Shown one piece after another: positions 34,645-43,808 of a stretch of 64,000 nt of DNA. Under the pieces are notes generated by a model. The model saw nothing but the letters and a program-made list of their open reading frames with translations, was not told the DNA's origin and did not search any database. A program made the translations under genes and the position numbers. The first letter of the stretch is position 1; every line of letters begins with the position of its first letter. The DNA comes from Desulfosporosinus metallidurans (lineage in GTDB: Bacteria > Bacillota > Desulfitobacteriia > Desulfitobacteriales > Desulfitobacteriaceae): positions 88,001 through 152,000 of the forward strand of contig NZ_MLBF01000006.1 in the NCBI RefSeq assembly GCF_001936615.1, written 5' to 3'.

Positions 34645-35556
34645 ATGAACAACCAACCTATTCTGTGGGAATACCGTTTGCAGGCGGAGGACTCCGGCCA
34701 GAAATATCTATCCATTCTGCTGCACAAATTTCATTTTTCCCTCAAAGTATTGCAACACTTAAAACAAGGAGAACGAGTTTGGGTTAATGGGCGCTTCACT
34801 TATTTAACGGCGCGAGGCAAAGAAGGAGAACTATTATCCATCCAGCTCTTTTTCGACGAGGAAGCCAATATTCCTGGAGAAGATCTCCCACTTGATCTTC
34901 TTTATGAAGATGAATACATTTTGGCTGTGAATAAGCCGGTGGGTCAGGTGGTTCATCCCAACCACCGTTATCTTACAAACACGTTAGGGAATGCCGTCAT
35001 CGGCTATTGGGAACGTCAGGGGGAACATCGCCTGTATCGTCCAATTCACAGAATTGACCGAAATACCTCCGGCGTCGTTGTCATCGCCAAAAATCAATTT
35101 GCTCATCAACAACTCGCCTGGCAACTTGAACGCGGACAACTTCATAAACGATACTACGGGTTCGTTCAGGGAGTTGTCCGCAAAAAAGAAGGAACCATCG
35201 ATAATCCAATTGGGCTTGCCCCCGATAGTTTCATCAAGCGCAAAGTCCAACCCAATGGACAACCTGCACGGACGCATTTCCGCGTCCTCCATCGCTATCC
35301 GAACGCTACGTTTCTCGAATTCATCCTAGAAACCGGTCGCACCCATCAAATCCGCGCACACTGTGAGGGCCTCGGGCACCCCTTGCTTGGGGATGATCTT
35401 TACGGTGGAGACCCTATGCTTATTAACCGCCAAGCCCTACACTCCTCAGTGTATGCTTTTCTACATCCTGCCACTGGCCTCCCCATTGTTATTCGTGCTC
35501 CTTTTCCCGAGGATCTACGGGTATTAATGAAAAAGTTAAAATTTGATATTTTATAG
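34645..35556 (+). CDS. RluA-family pseudouridine synthase
   Basis: A 303-residue enzyme. An N-terminal S4-like region (about 20-85) precedes the synthase domain, whose catalytic Asp lies in RPIHRIDRNTSGVVVIAKN, followed by ARTHFRVLHRYPNATFLEFILETGRTHQIRAH-type blocks (seen as LETGRTHQIRAHCEGLGHP). It converts uridines in rRNA or tRNA to pseudouridine; the exact site is unknown. AAAGGGAGG is 5 nt before the ATG at 34645, so this start is preferred over an earlier in-frame one at 34594. Its last codons and stop form part of the palindrome at 35541-35589. Confidence 0.93.
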   Translation: MNNQPILWEYRLQAEDSGQKYLSILLHKFHFSLKVLQHLKQGERVWVNGRFTYLTARGKEGELLSIQLFFDEEANIPGEDLPLDLLYEDEYILAVNKPVGQVVHPNHRYLTNTLGNAVIGYWERQGEHRLYRPIHRIDRNTSGVVVIAKNQFAHQQLAWQLERGQLHKRYYGFVQGVVRKKEGTIDNPIGLAPDSFIKRKVQPNGQPARTHFRVLHRYPNATFLEFILETGRTHQIRAHCEGLGHPLLGDDLYGGDPMLINRQALHSSVYAFLHPATGLPIVIRAPFPEDLRVLMKKLKFDIL

Positions 35557-35589
35557 ACGTTATTATATAATGTCTATAAAATATCAAAT
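35541..35589. repeat. 18-bp perfect inverted repeat containing a promoter
   Basis: The left arm (35541-35558) and right arm (35572-35589) are perfect reverse complements of 18 nt with a 13-nt spacer. The left arm includes the end and stop codon of the pseudouridine synthase. The -35 and -10 hexamers of a promoter lie in the left arm and the spacer. It could be an operator, an RNA hairpin in the leader, or both. Confidence 0.85.
35543..35571 (+). promoter_or_regulatory. Sigma-A type promoter of the DUF2087/GIY-YIG-like gene
   Basis: TTGATA (35543-35548), a 17-nt spacer and a perfect TATAAT (35566-35571), about 39 nt before the ATG at 35610. Transcription would start inside the right palindrome arm. 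Confidence 0.7.
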
Positions 35590-35609
35590 AGTTTAAGGAT
35601 GTGTTTACA

Positions 35610-36758
35610 ATGAAGATTTCTGATCTATTTTGGAATGCTGAATTTGAGGATCTCAAATCCGGCTATGTCCAAGAAGAGGATCATTATGTATGCCTACTCT
35701 GTGGCAAAAAGATCGAGAAAGGAATTATCTACCATGAGGACGAGGTTTTCTATGAAGCAAGCAAATATATGCGTATCCATATTGAAAAGCTCCATCAATC
35801 AGTCTTCGAGTATCTGAACAAACTTGATAAAAAACTTACGGGGCTGACTGATCATCAGAACAACCTCCTTCGACTCTTTTACGAGGGAAAAAGCGATGCC
35901 GAAGTACAAAAGGAAATGGGTATTGGGAGTGCTTCAACCATTCGGAATCACCGTTTTTCATTAAAAGAGAAAGAGCGTCAGTCGAAAGTGTATCTAGTCA
36001 TGATGGAACTTCTCAAAGAGAAAACTAAAAACCAGTCTACCTTTTTAACCCCTCCAAAAACAGCCAAGATGGTGGATGACCGTTATAAGGTTACCCAGAA
36101 AGATAATGATAAATTATTAAGGACGTTCTTTCCGGAAGGCACAGATGGACCCTTAAAGACTTTCTCTATCAAGGAAAAGCATAAACTAGTTGTCTTGCAA
36201 GAAATTGTGAAGCGGTTTCAAGGTGAACGGACCTATACAGAAAAGGAAATCAATCAGATCTTAAAACTAGTTTATCCCGATTTTGCGACCCTCCGAAGGT
36301 ATTTAATTGAATACGGCTTTCTTGATCGAACGCCTGATGGAAGAGAATATTGGTTACGAAATGATTCTGGAAACAAGGAGGAGATAACTATGGATCGTAA
36401 AGAGGAGCTGAAACGACAATATAAAGAAACAAAATCCGAAGCCGGTGTCTATCAAATCAGAAACACTAAAAATGAAAAAGTTTTTGTCGAAAGCACCATG
36501 AATTTTAAGACGATTAATGGGAAACGATTTACGCTAGAAACGGGGACGTACCAAAACCGACTTCTCCAAAATGAGTGGAATGAATTTGGAGAAGAGGTGT
36601 TTGTCTTTGAAGTATTAGAAATCCTGGAAATACCAGAGACTGGTTATTTTGATGCCAAAGATGCCTTGAAAAAGCTGAAAGAAAAATGGTTAGAAAAACT
36701 TCAACCCTATGGAGAGCGTGGCTATAATACGCTCAAACCCCTCCCGCGGAATGCCTAG
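35610..36758 (+). CDS. Zinc finger-HTH-DUF2087-GIY-YIG-like fusion protein
   Basis: A 382-residue multidomain protein. Cys28/Cys31 with His57/His62 give a possible zinc site. Residues 78-118 resemble a sigma-region-4/LuxR-type HTH (LTDHQNNLLRLFYEGKSDAEVQKEM-like, then STIRNHRF). About 165-250 is a DUF2087 domain (RTFFPEGTDG, KEINQILKLVYPDFATLRRYL). About 275-375 resembles the GIY-YIG-like domain of small anaerobe proteins (EAGVYQIRNTKNEKVFVEST, ending GERGYN). An ATG at 35610 is taken; a GTG at 35601 is too close to AAGG. It is probably a DNA-binding regulator; nuclease activity is doubtful, as catalytic Arg/Glu are not obvious. Confidence 0.75.
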   Translation: MKISDLFWNAEFEDLKSGYVQEEDHYVCLLCGKKIEKGIIYHEDEVFYEASKYMRIHIEKLHQSVFEYLNKLDKKLTGLTDHQNNLLRLFYEGKSDAEVQKEMGIGSASTIRNHRFSLKEKERQSKVYLVMMELLKEKTKNQSTFLTPPKTAKMVDDRYKVTQKDNDKLLRTFFPEGTDGPLKTFSIKEKHKLVVLQEIVKRFQGERTYTEKEINQILKLVYPDFATLRRYLIEYGFLDRTPDGREYWLRNDSGNKEEITMDRKEELKRQYKETKSEAGVYQIRNTKNEKVFVESTMNFKTINGKRFTLETGTYQNRLLQNEWNEFGEEVFVFEVLEILEIPETGYFDAKDALKKLKEKWLEKLQPYGERGYNTLKPLPRNA

Positions 36759-36764
36759 GTAGAA

Positions 36765-36807
36765 AATGCGTTGGTTGAGATTATTTTGATCTCTCAACCA
36801 ACGCATT
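36765..36807. terminator. Bidirectional hairpin between converging genes
   Basis: A perfect 16-bp stem (AATGCGTTGGTTGAGA) with an 11-nt loop lies exactly between the ends of the DUF2087/GIY-YIG-like gene and the ATPase gene. There is no long T-tract on either side, but position and strength fit a shared terminator. Confidence 0.7.
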
Positions 36808-36810
36808 AGA

Positions 36811-39480
36811 CTATTTCACAGTTCCTCTAAAAGCTCTCATCCCCAGTTTGATCAATTCACTGAAGATCACTACACTAAACGTAAACCCAATGATCCTCAG
36901 CCATACATCCAATTCAAGAGGAACAGTTTTGAAGACATCCCCCCCAAACTGAGTAACTAAGACTTGAATGATAAAGGTTATGAACACAACCCCAACCATG
37001 GCTTTATTTTTAAAGATATTGGCGAAAACGCTCGTTACTCCAAACTCCCTGCTATTAAAGGCATTCCAGAGCTGGAACAGGACAAATGACGTAAACACGA
37101 TGGTTGACTGTTGTGCTTCCGTACCACCAAGGAGTTGTGTTTTCATAAGCAGCACTAAGCCAGTTACAATAAACAAACCGTTGGAAATAATCTTAAAGAG
37201 CATGTCCTTCGTCACAATAGAAGCATTTCTCTGAATGGGCTGTTTTTCAAGCAGATGCTCTCGCGGCGGTTCTAACCCTAAGGTTAAAGCTGGAGGCCCG
37301 TCCATGATAATATTAACCCATAACAACTGCAGCGTGGTAAATGGCATTTTATATCCCATAACCTCTGCTAAAATAACGGTGACAAACGCCACAACATTGA
37401 CCGTAAGTTGGAACTGAATAAATCGCTGGAAATTCTCGTAGATCCCTCGCCCCCACTTAATTGCTTTAACAATTGTGGAAAATGAGTCGTCTAATAAGAC
37501 AATATCTGCAGCTTCCTTGGATACTTCCGTGCCCGCAATCCCCATAGCAACCCCAACATCCGCGGCTTTTAAGGCTGGAGCGTCATTAATGCCATCGCCT
37601 GTCACAACCACTGAATCATTATTCTCTTTTAAAAGTTTTACAACTCTCATTTTAGCTGTGGGATTTGAGCGGGCAATAACCACGATTTTATCAAGCTTAC
37701 TCTTCAACTCTTGATCATTCATGTTCTCAATATCCGTGACCTCAAGCACTAAAGAGTCCTTTTTTACAATTCCTAGTTGGTTAGCGATGGCTCTGGCCGT
37801 ATTGATGTTATCTCCTGTTAGGATTTTGACTGTGATGCCTGCTCGACGGCAATGATCAATAGCTTCTTTGACGTCCAAACGCAGAGGATCTTCGATGCCT
37901 ACGAAGCCTGTAAATACCAGATCTTTCTCCACGTTATAGATATCTTCCCATTGAGGCTCCTGACTAAAATCATTGAAGGCAAACGCTAGTACTCTTCGAG
38001 CATTATCCTGGAGATCCTTGATACTTGCCTCAATAACCTCTTTGTGCTCCTGAGTTATCGGAACGATCGTACCATTTTCCAGAATTCTATTACAAATGCT
38101 TAAAACCTTTTCAGGTGAACCCTTGGAATAGAGTATATAGCCCCCTTCTTTTTCATAAGCTGTCGACATCATTTTCCTGGCCGAAGTAAAATTGAATTCA
38201 GCAACCGGCTCTCCAAACTGTTTTCGATAATGCAGATAATTTATTGCATTTTTATCCGCGCAGACAAGCAACGAACACTCCGTCGGATTTCCTAAGAATT
38301 CGAATTTATCATCCTCTCGCGATATATCTGCTGTAGAGTTAACACAAAAATTCTGCAGCATTTCCTCACATTGTATTTTTCCTACCGGAACGCTTTTCCC
38401 ATCACACCAAACATCAACGACGGTCATCCTATTTTCTGTCAAAGTTCCCGTTTTATCTGAACATATGACATTCACGGAGCCAATGGTTTCGCACGCTATA
38501 AGCTTACGAACTAAAGCGTTATTCTTGGCCATTTTCTGCATGTTAAAAGCTAGGGTAATGGCCACCATGGTTGGCAATCCTTCAGGCACTGCCGCAACAA
38601 TGAGTGCCACGGAGGTGACAAAGGCATCTTTTATTCCCGGAAGTGCCGCTCCGATATTATTCAGAACCAGAATTCCCTGTCGATACATATTGAACAATTC
38701 GAAAATAAAGATACCCGCTGCTACAATCGATCCAATGATGGATATTCTTTTGCCTAGATCCGCTAATTTCTGTTGGAGCGGAGTTTCAGACGTGACTTCT
38801 TCCTTGAGTTCATTGGCAATTTTGCCCATTTCGGTCCCATCACCAATGGAAGTGACAATGGCAATTGCCCTTCCTTCAATCACCATGGTACCTGAGTAAA
38901 GCATATTTTTCCGTTCTGCCAGGGGACTATTTTCTCTTTCAATTCTGACAGAATTCTTGGAAACTGCTTCGGCTTCACCCGTAAGCATAGATTCGTCAAT
39001 TCCGAGATTGGAGGAATGCACTATCCTCGCGTCAGCAGGAACTTTATCTCCCGTTTCCAAATGAATGATATCCCCAAGAGTCAGATCAATCTGTGTGATA
39101 TAGACGATTTTACCATCACGTACTACTTTCACATGGACATCGTCACTTAGCTTAGATAAGGCCTCAAAAGCCTTATCCGATTTACCCTCTTGAATCACAG
39201 AAATGGATGTGGCAATCAAGACAGCAACGAAAATCCCTAATCCATCCGCAATATGTCCCATAGCAAGCGAGATTAAGCCTGAAATCAAGAGAATTACGAT
39301 TAGAGGTTCTTTTAAACTATCAAAGATCTTAGCAAAAATGCTGTCCTTTTCTTTGGGAGTAAAAACATTTTTCCCATAGCGCAGGGTTCTAGCTTCAGCT
39401 TCAGTTGCTGATAATCCACGCTCTTCATTACTGTCTAATTCAGCAATGACTTCATTAACTTCCTTTTGAAAATAATCCAC
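36811..39480 (-). CDS. P2-type cation-transporting ATPase (Ca2+/Mn2+)
   Basis: An 889-residue P-type ATPase. It has an N-terminal cation-ATPase domain, the actuator motif MLTGEA (165-170), PEGLP in helix M4 (299-303), the phosphorylated D342 in DKTGTLT, the hinge VVVTGDGINDAPALKAADVG, and about ten membrane helices. M6 has NIIMDGPPALTLG, with the Asn and Asp expected for calcium-type pumps. Family members export Ca2+ or Mn2+ from the cytoplasm. A yybP-ykoY-like manganese riboswitch in its leader favours Mn2+ export as a physiological role, which is an inference from the leader. Confidence 0.93.
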   Translation of the reverse strand: MDYFQKEVNEVIAELDSNEERGLSATEAEARTLRYGKNVFTPKEKDSIFAKIFDSLKEPLIVILLISGLISLAMGHIADGLGIFVAVLIATSISVIQEGKSDKAFEALSKLSDDVHVKVVRDGKIVYITQIDLTLGDIIHLETGDKVPADARIVHSSNLGIDESMLTGEAEAVSKNSVRIERENSPLAERKNMLYSGTMVIEGRAIAIVTSIGDGTEMGKIANELKEEVTSETPLQQKLADLGKRISIIGSIVAAGIFIFELFNMYRQGILVLNNIGAALPGIKDAFVTSVALIVAAVPEGLPTMVAITLAFNMQKMAKNNALVRKLIACETIGSVNVICSDKTGTLTENRMTVVDVWCDGKSVPVGKIQCEEMLQNFCVNSTADISREDDKFEFLGNPTECSLLVCADKNAINYLHYRKQFGEPVAEFNFTSARKMMSTAYEKEGGYILYSKGSPEKVLSICNRILENGTIVPITQEHKEVIEASIKDLQDNARRVLAFAFNDFSQEPQWEDIYNVEKDLVFTGFVGIEDPLRLDVKEAIDHCRRAGITVKILTGDNINTARAIANQLGIVKKDSLVLEVTDIENMNDQELKSKLDKIVVIARSNPTAKMRVVKLLKENNDSVVVTGDGINDAPALKAADVGVAMGIAGTEVSKEAADIVLLDDSFSTIVKAIKWGRGIYENFQRFIQFQLTVNVVAFVTVILAEVMGYKMPFTTLQLLWVNIIMDGPPALTLGLEPPREHLLEKQPIQRNASIVTKDMLFKIISNGLFIVTGLVLLMKTQLLGGTEAQQSTIVFTSFVLFQLWNAFNSREFGVTSVFANIFKNKAMVGVVFITFIIQVLVTQFGGDVFKTVPLELDVWLRIIGFTFSVVIFSELIKLGMRAFRGTVK

Positions 39481-39593
39481 GCCCAGAATCCTCCTTCAAT
39501 TTCGAATTAGCATACAATGCCAGATTTGTTTATAGTATTAACGAAACAATCACTCCCTACTTCAGTTCAAACTACTCTTCGGTAAACAGAAAA

Positions 39594-39630
39594 GACTTTC
39601 GACACAGCCAAAACAGCTATGTCAAAAGTC
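39594..39630 (-). terminator. Terminator hairpin of the ATPase leader
   Basis: A 15-bp stem with few mismatches (GACTTTTGACATAGC in the minus sense) and a 7-nt loop, followed by TTTTCTGTTT. It lies between the riboswitch aptamer and the ATPase start, the position expected for an expression-platform terminator. Confidence 0.75.
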
Positions 39631-39712
39631 TCGTTACCTCTAAGGTTTACAAAGACAGGTAAGTTTCCCTACCGGGTATGTTGCCTTTGCAATTCAACTA
39701 CTCCCTCTTAAC
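39594..39712 (-). ncRNA. yybP-ykoY family (Mn2+) riboswitch candidate
   Basis: On the minus strand the leader reads AGAGGGAGTAG at its 5' side, then paired elements (CCCGGTAGGG region), and later GGTAACGAGAC immediately before the terminator stem. GGGAGTAG at the start of P1 and the (A)CGAGAC loop are the two conserved blocks of the Mn2+-sensing yybP-ykoY aptamer. The terminator shares bases with the second block, so Mn2+ binding would favour antitermination. The call is by eye; a covariance-model search was not possible. Confidence 0.7.
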
Positions 39713-39718
39713 GATTAA

Positions 39719-39747
39719 AGTGTACCGCAATTATAACAGTTTGTCAA
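39719..39747 (-). promoter_or_regulatory. Promoter of the riboswitch-ATPase transcript
   Basis: In the minus sense TTGACA (39742-39747), a 17-nt spacer and TACACT (39719-39724), about 7-12 nt before the first riboswitch bases. The spacer also contains a TATAAT-like block, but it is too near the -35 hexamer to pair with it. Confidence 0.65.
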
Positions 39748-39884
39748 CCTGTGGATTCCCTTCGATCAACTCAATTTTTTCTTTCTTCTTTTAACCTGTA
39801 ATCATAATTGGGCAATATGGTCCTCGTTTTCATTAAACACATCAACATTATAATTTGAGATTTTCTGGGAGGCGGATAAAACCA

Positions 39885-39918
39885 TAGACCCATTCCAATA
39901 ACTTTAGGAATGGGTCTA
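39885..39918 (-). terminator. Terminator of the second reverse rubrerythrin gene
   Basis: A perfect 12-bp stem (TAGACCCATTCC) with a 10-nt loop 18 nt past the stop, followed on the minus strand by TGGTTTTATCC. The stretch 39748-39884 shows no gene. Confidence 0.7.
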
Positions 39919-39936
39919 ATATAACTCAAGATTATA

Positions 39937-40485
39937 TTATTTAAAGTACCTATTGAGAAGACCCTTAAAGGCTGATCCATGCCTTGCTTCATCCTTGCAC
40001 ATCTCATGCACTGTGTCATGGATAGCATCATAGTTTAACTGTTTTGCTTTTGTGGCAATATCCTTTTTACCCTGACAGGCACCAAATTCTGCCTCAACCC
40101 TTAGCTCTAAGTTCTTCTTGGTATCAGCATAAACAACTTCTCCAAGTAACTCTGCAAACTTAGCTGCATGATCTGCCTCTTCAAAAGCTATCCTCTTATA
40201 AGCCTCAGCGATTTCCGGATATCCTTCTCGATCAGCCTGACGACTCATCGCCAGATACATACCAACCTCAGTGCATTCACCCATGAAATTTGCTCTTAGT
40301 CCCTCAAGTATTTCAGCATCAACACCCTGGGCAACTCCGATTTTGTGTTCGTCAGCCCATTGCATTACACCATCTTTTTTCTCAGAAAATTTCTCCTTCG
40401 GAGACTTACATTGCGGACACTCATCAGGCGCTTCATTTCCCTCGAATACATACCCACATACTGAACATATAAATTTCTTCATCAT
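39937..40485 (-). CDS. Reverse-type rubrerythrin (second copy)
   Basis: A 182-residue protein with an N-terminal rubredoxin-like iron site ([20 protein letters not shown]) and a C-terminal diiron four-helix domain ([47 protein letters not shown]). The order makes it a reverse rubrerythrin like the gene at 29041. It differs by a 20-residue insert after the rubredoxin domain and by the ECTEVG helix. Of two adjacent ATG codons (40485 and 40482), either may be used behind AGGAGG. It is monocistronic with its own terminator. Confidence 0.9.
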   Translation of the reverse strand: MMKKFICSVCGYVFEGNEAPDECPQCKSPKEKFSEKKDGVMQWADEHKIGVAQGVDAEILEGLRANFMGECTEVGMYLAMSRQADREGYPEIAEAYKRIAFEEADHAAKFAELLGEVVYADTKKNLELRVEAEFGACQGKKDIATKAKQLNYDAIHDTVHEMCKDEARHGSAFKGLLNRYFK

Positions 40486-40571
40486 GATTTGTTCCTCCTA
40501 AAAATCTGTAATTAAGCTATACCTTATTTTACAATAACTTTAAATATAAATCAATTACTAAAATAGATTTT

Positions 40572-40966
40572 TTATAAAAGTTCATGGATGCTTTTCACTA
40601 AAGCCCCAAGTAAACGGTGAAACCCCTGGGGGTTTTGCGCTGGGACCCTAAAGTGCTTGTTAATCTCCACCTGCACAGCGGGAATTCCTAATTCATGCAT
40701 AATTGGTGACAGTATTGGGACCTCGGGCGGCAAAATGACCATGGGATAGTTTTTCTAACCCGAATGCCCGAAAGTTTCGCTCCAGCGTTTTTTCTATGCT
40801 TACAGCTTCTTCGTTAATCCGAGCTCGATTAAACTCCTGTAGAATTTCATCATAGTTTCCCAAAATGTTGACCCCCGGTATTTTCTTAACTTCTATCTTA
40901 CGTTTCGAATCGATGCCTTGAGAACGTGAATCAAGGTTAATTCTAACGGGAAAATCAGAGATTGTC
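40572..40966 (-). pseudogene. Frameshifted remnant of an unidentified conserved gene
   Basis: Two minus-strand frames join across one frameshift near 40740. The first reads ISDFPVRINLDSRSQGIDSK and on to EEAVSIEKTLERNFRAFGLEKL. The second reads VILPPEVPILSPIMHELGIP, then AVQVEINKHFRVPAQNPQGF to the stop at 40572. The QVEINKHFR block recalls the C-terminal region of N-formylglutamate amidohydrolase-like proteins, but this is weak. A stop codon precedes the first frame at about 40967, so the N-terminus is gone. It is read as a decaying gene. Confidence 0.5.
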
Positions 40967-40984
40967 CATTATTGGATACAAAAA

Positions 40985-41010
40985 GAAGGAGCTCTATGCG
41001 AGGCTCCTTC
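40985..41010 (-). terminator. Terminator of the hbd-to-CoA-transferase gene run
   Basis: Arms GAAGGAGC and GCTCCTTC with a loop of about 9-10 nt, followed on the minus strand by TTTTTGTATCC. It lies 52 nt after the CoA-transferase stop. Confidence 0.85.
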
Positions 41011-41062
41011 CTTACACCGGTTCACCCGGACTAAGGTGAGTAATACCTTTTTCAGTAAAACT

Positions 41063-42391
41063 TTATGCCTTTTTACGCCAAATCTTGAGTTCTTGTGCTT
41101 CAGCGATCAGCGCTTCTCTAAAGTCTGGGTGAGCAATGGAAATCAAAGCTTCTGCACGCTGCCAAGTGGATAACCCTTTAAGATTAACCTTCCCGAACTC
41201 TGTGACCACAAACTGAACGGTCGGACGAGTATCGGTTATCGCCGAGCCCAGCGTCATTAATCCTTTAATGCGGGAATGCAGTTGCCCACTTTTATCCTTA
41301 TAGGTGGAAGGTAAGCAGATAAAGCTTTTCCCCCCTTTTGAATTATAGGCAGCTTCCACAAAGTCAAGCTGGCCCCCCGCACCACTAATCATAGTTGATC
41401 CAGCCGATTCTGAACAAACTTGGCCAGTCAAGTCGATTTCCAAAGCACTGTTGATGGAAATTAGTTGGTCATTTTGAGAAGCAATAAAGGGATGATTGGT
41501 GTAATCCACAGGATAACCTGCCACCGAAGGGTTATTCCGCATAAAGTCATAGAGTTTTTGGGTGCCGGCCGCGAAGGCATAGACCATCCTGCCTCGGTCA
41601 AGTTGCTTACGCATCCCAGTAACCTTTCCTGCTTCCACCATATCCACAAATCCGTCAACCAGCATCTCAGTGTGAATTCCTAGGTCTTTTAGATCCGATT
41701 CAGCAATCATTTTCCCTAAGGCATTCGGCATTCCGCCTATACCCAATTGAATACATGCCCCATCCATAATTTCAGGCAATACATACTCAGCAATTTGCCT
41801 ATCAAGTTCTGACGCAGATGCCGAAGGTAAGATGGGAAGTCCTCGGTGACCACCCTCAACAACATAATCCACCTTCGAAATATGAACTGCATGATCATAA
41901 CCGCCATGGACACCTGGCATATCCTCGTTAACTTCAAGAATAACTGCACGGGCCTTTTCAATCGCTGCAGCGTAGTGAGACACCGTAACTCCAAAACTGA
42001 AATATCCATGTTGGTCCATGGGAGCAACTTGAATAGCCACTACATCAGTTTTTAGATTTTCGCGCAAATATCGTGGCAATTCCGAATATTTAAGTGGAAT
42101 ATAATAAGCTTGACCGTTTTGAACCAATTTACGTTCTCGTCCGCCAAGATGCCAACTATTCCATGTAAAATGTTCTCCAGTAGGATCACATTCCAAACAA
42201 GCCACTGGCGAAATAATCACGCCTCCGCGCAAATTCACATCGTGAAGTTCATCTTTACGCCGAGCCAAAGCTTCATCTAGTAAACCTGGCATACTTGCAG
42301 CCCAAGCAAACTCTATCCAATCCCCACTACGAATTACTTTTACCGCTTCATCTGCTGAGACACACTTTTTTCGATACTCCTCCATATACAT
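41063..42391 (-). CDS. Acetyl-CoA hydrolase/transferase family CoA-transferase (butyryl-CoA:acetate type)
   Basis: A 442-residue family I CoA-transferase. Family blocks are ACIQLGIGGMPNALG, HTEMLVDGFVDMVEAGKVTG and IDLTGQVCSESAGSTMISGAGGQLDF, where the catalytic Glu lies in the SES region or nearby. It is like 4-hydroxybutyrate or butyryl-CoA:acetate CoA-transferases. The start at 42391 follows GGGGG by 8 nt; an upstream ATG at 42478 has no such site. As last gene of the butyrate-type run it could release butyrate from butyryl-CoA with acetate as acceptor, or work in the opposite sense to activate short-chain fatty acids. Confidence 0.88.
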   Translation of the reverse strand: MYMEEYRKKCVSADEAVKVIRSGDWIEFAWAASMPGLLDEALARRKDELHDVNLRGGVIISPVACLECDPTGEHFTWNSWHLGGRERKLVQNGQAYYIPLKYSELPRYLRENLKTDVVAIQVAPMDQHGYFSFGVTVSHYAAAIEKARAVILEVNEDMPGVHGGYDHAVHISKVDYVVEGGHRGLPILPSASASELDRQIAEYVLPEIMDGACIQLGIGGMPNALGKMIAESDLKDLGIHTEMLVDGFVDMVEAGKVTGMRKQLDRGRMVYAFAAGTQKLYDFMRNNPSVAGYPVDYTNHPFIASQNDQLISINSALEIDLTGQVCSESAGSTMISGAGGQLDFVEAAYNSKGGKSFICLPSTYKDKSGQLHSRIKGLMTLGSAITDTRPTVQFVVTEFGKVNLKGLSTWQRAEALISIAHPDFREALIAEAQELKIWRKKA

Positions 42392-42524
42392 TGGTACATC
42401 CCCCTTTTGCTCTTCAACCCAATTATTTATCTTTTTAAAAACGTTATAATTACATGTTGTAAGCGAAAAATGCAACAAATGTTAACTCTGGACGTAGAAA
42501 TGCAGACGTAGTTATCTTAGGATA

Positions 42525-43703
42525 TTAACGTTCTACAATTAATGCGATACCCTGGCCGCCACCGATACATAGTGTTGCCAACCCGCGATGCGCATTGCTA
42601 CGCTTCATTTCGTGAAGTAATGACACGAGAATGCGTGTCCCAGAAGCTCCAACAGGGTGGCCTAGAGCAATCGCCCCGCCGTTGACATTCGTCTTAGCCA
42701 TATCGAGCTTCAACTCTTGAGCGACTCTCAAAGTTTGGGAAGCAAAGGCCTCGTTAGCTTCAACGAGATCGATATCTTCAATTTTCAGTCCAGCTTTTTC
42801 TAATGCTTTACGGCTTGCAGGGATAGGACCAGTCCCCATGATCTTTGGATCTACACCAGCTGAAGCCCATGATTTAATCGTTGCCAACGGTGTTAAGCCT
42901 AGTTCCTCCGCTTTCTCTTTCGCCATGATAACAAGGGCAGCTGCTCCGTCATTAATCCCCGAAGCATTTGCAGCTGTGACGGTTCCATCCTTTTTAAAAG
43001 CTGGCCGTAGTTTGGCAACGGATTCATAGGTAGCTCCAAAGCGCGGGAATTCGTCCTGGGAAACAACAACAGGATCACCTTTGCGTTGGGGAATGGACAC
43101 AGGTACTATTTCTTCAGTAAACTTTCCGTCTTTTATGGCAACTTCGCAACGATTTTGACTAGCCACTGAATAACGATCTTGTTCCTCGCGAGAAATGCCA
43201 AATTGTTCCGCGATGTTTTCGGCTGTAATGCCCATGTGAATCTTGTCAAACGCATCAGTTAAGCCATCGTTAATCATGGAATCGACGATGGTATCATTGC
43301 CCATTCTATAACCTGTACGCGCTTTGGGAAGCACATAAGGAGCAAGGGACATACTCTCCATTCCACCTGCTACTACAATATCAGCATCCCCTACCATAAT
43401 GGTCTGAGCGGCACAAACGATTGTTTTAAGTCCGGATCCGCATACTTTATTCAGTGTCCATGAAGGCACTTCTTGAGGAATTCCGGCCTTAATTGACGCT
43501 TGGCGAGCAGGATTCTGGCCTAGTCCAGCCTGTAGAACGTTACCCAAAATAACCTCATCGACTTGCTCCGGGGTAATTCCTGCTCTTTTAATCGCTTCTT
43601 TAACGGCCAAGGCACCTAAGTCTGCGGCAGGGATTTGTCCTAATGTACCACAAAAAGAACCGACAGGGGTACGAACTGCACTCACGATAACAACGTCTCT
43701 CAT
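42525..43703 (-). CDS. thl: Acetyl-CoA acetyltransferase (thiolase)
   Basis: A 392-residue biosynthetic-type thiolase. The acyl-bearing Cys88 is in [10 protein letters not shown], the catalytic His in [14 protein letters not shown] and the second Cys in [14 protein letters not shown]. It condenses two acetyl-CoA to acetoacetyl-CoA, or cleaves it in the other direction. It follows the acyl-CoA dehydrogenase gene and precedes the CoA-transferase on the same strand. A hairpin lies between it and the gene upstream. Confidence 0.95.
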   Translation of the reverse strand: MRDVVIVSAVRTPVGSFCGTLGQIPAADLGALAVKEAIKRAGITPEQVDEVILGNVLQAGLGQNPARQASIKAGIPQEVPSWTLNKVCGSGLKTIVCAAQTIMVGDADIVVAGGMESMSLAPYVLPKARTGYRMGNDTIVDSMINDGLTDAFDKIHMGITAENIAEQFGISREEQDRYSVASQNRCEVAIKDGKFTEEIVPVSIPQRKGDPVVVSQDEFPRFGATYESVAKLRPAFKKDGTVTAANASGINDGAAALVIMAKEKAEELGLTPLATIKSWASAGVDPKIMGTGPIPASRKALEKAGLKIEDIDLVEANEAFASQTLRVAQELKLDMAKTNVNGGAIALGHPVGASGTRILVSLLHEMKRSNAHRGLATLCIGGGQGIALIVER

Positions 43704-43760
43704 TTAAAGTCCTCTCCTTCTGTAACGATTAATAGTCCGAAGTTCCCATCTTACCATTTT

Positions 43761-43792
43761 TTAGCGAAGCACCTCAGTGGGCGCTTCGCTAA
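43761..43792. repeat. Intercistronic hairpin
   Basis: Perfect 10-bp arms (TTAGCGAAGC and GCTTCGCTAA) with a 12-nt loop between the acyl-CoA dehydrogenase and thiolase genes. No T-tract follows on the minus strand, so it is more likely an mRNA-stability hairpin than a terminator. Confidence 0.6.
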
Positions 43793-43808
43793 ATGCTTCG
43801 TAAATCTT

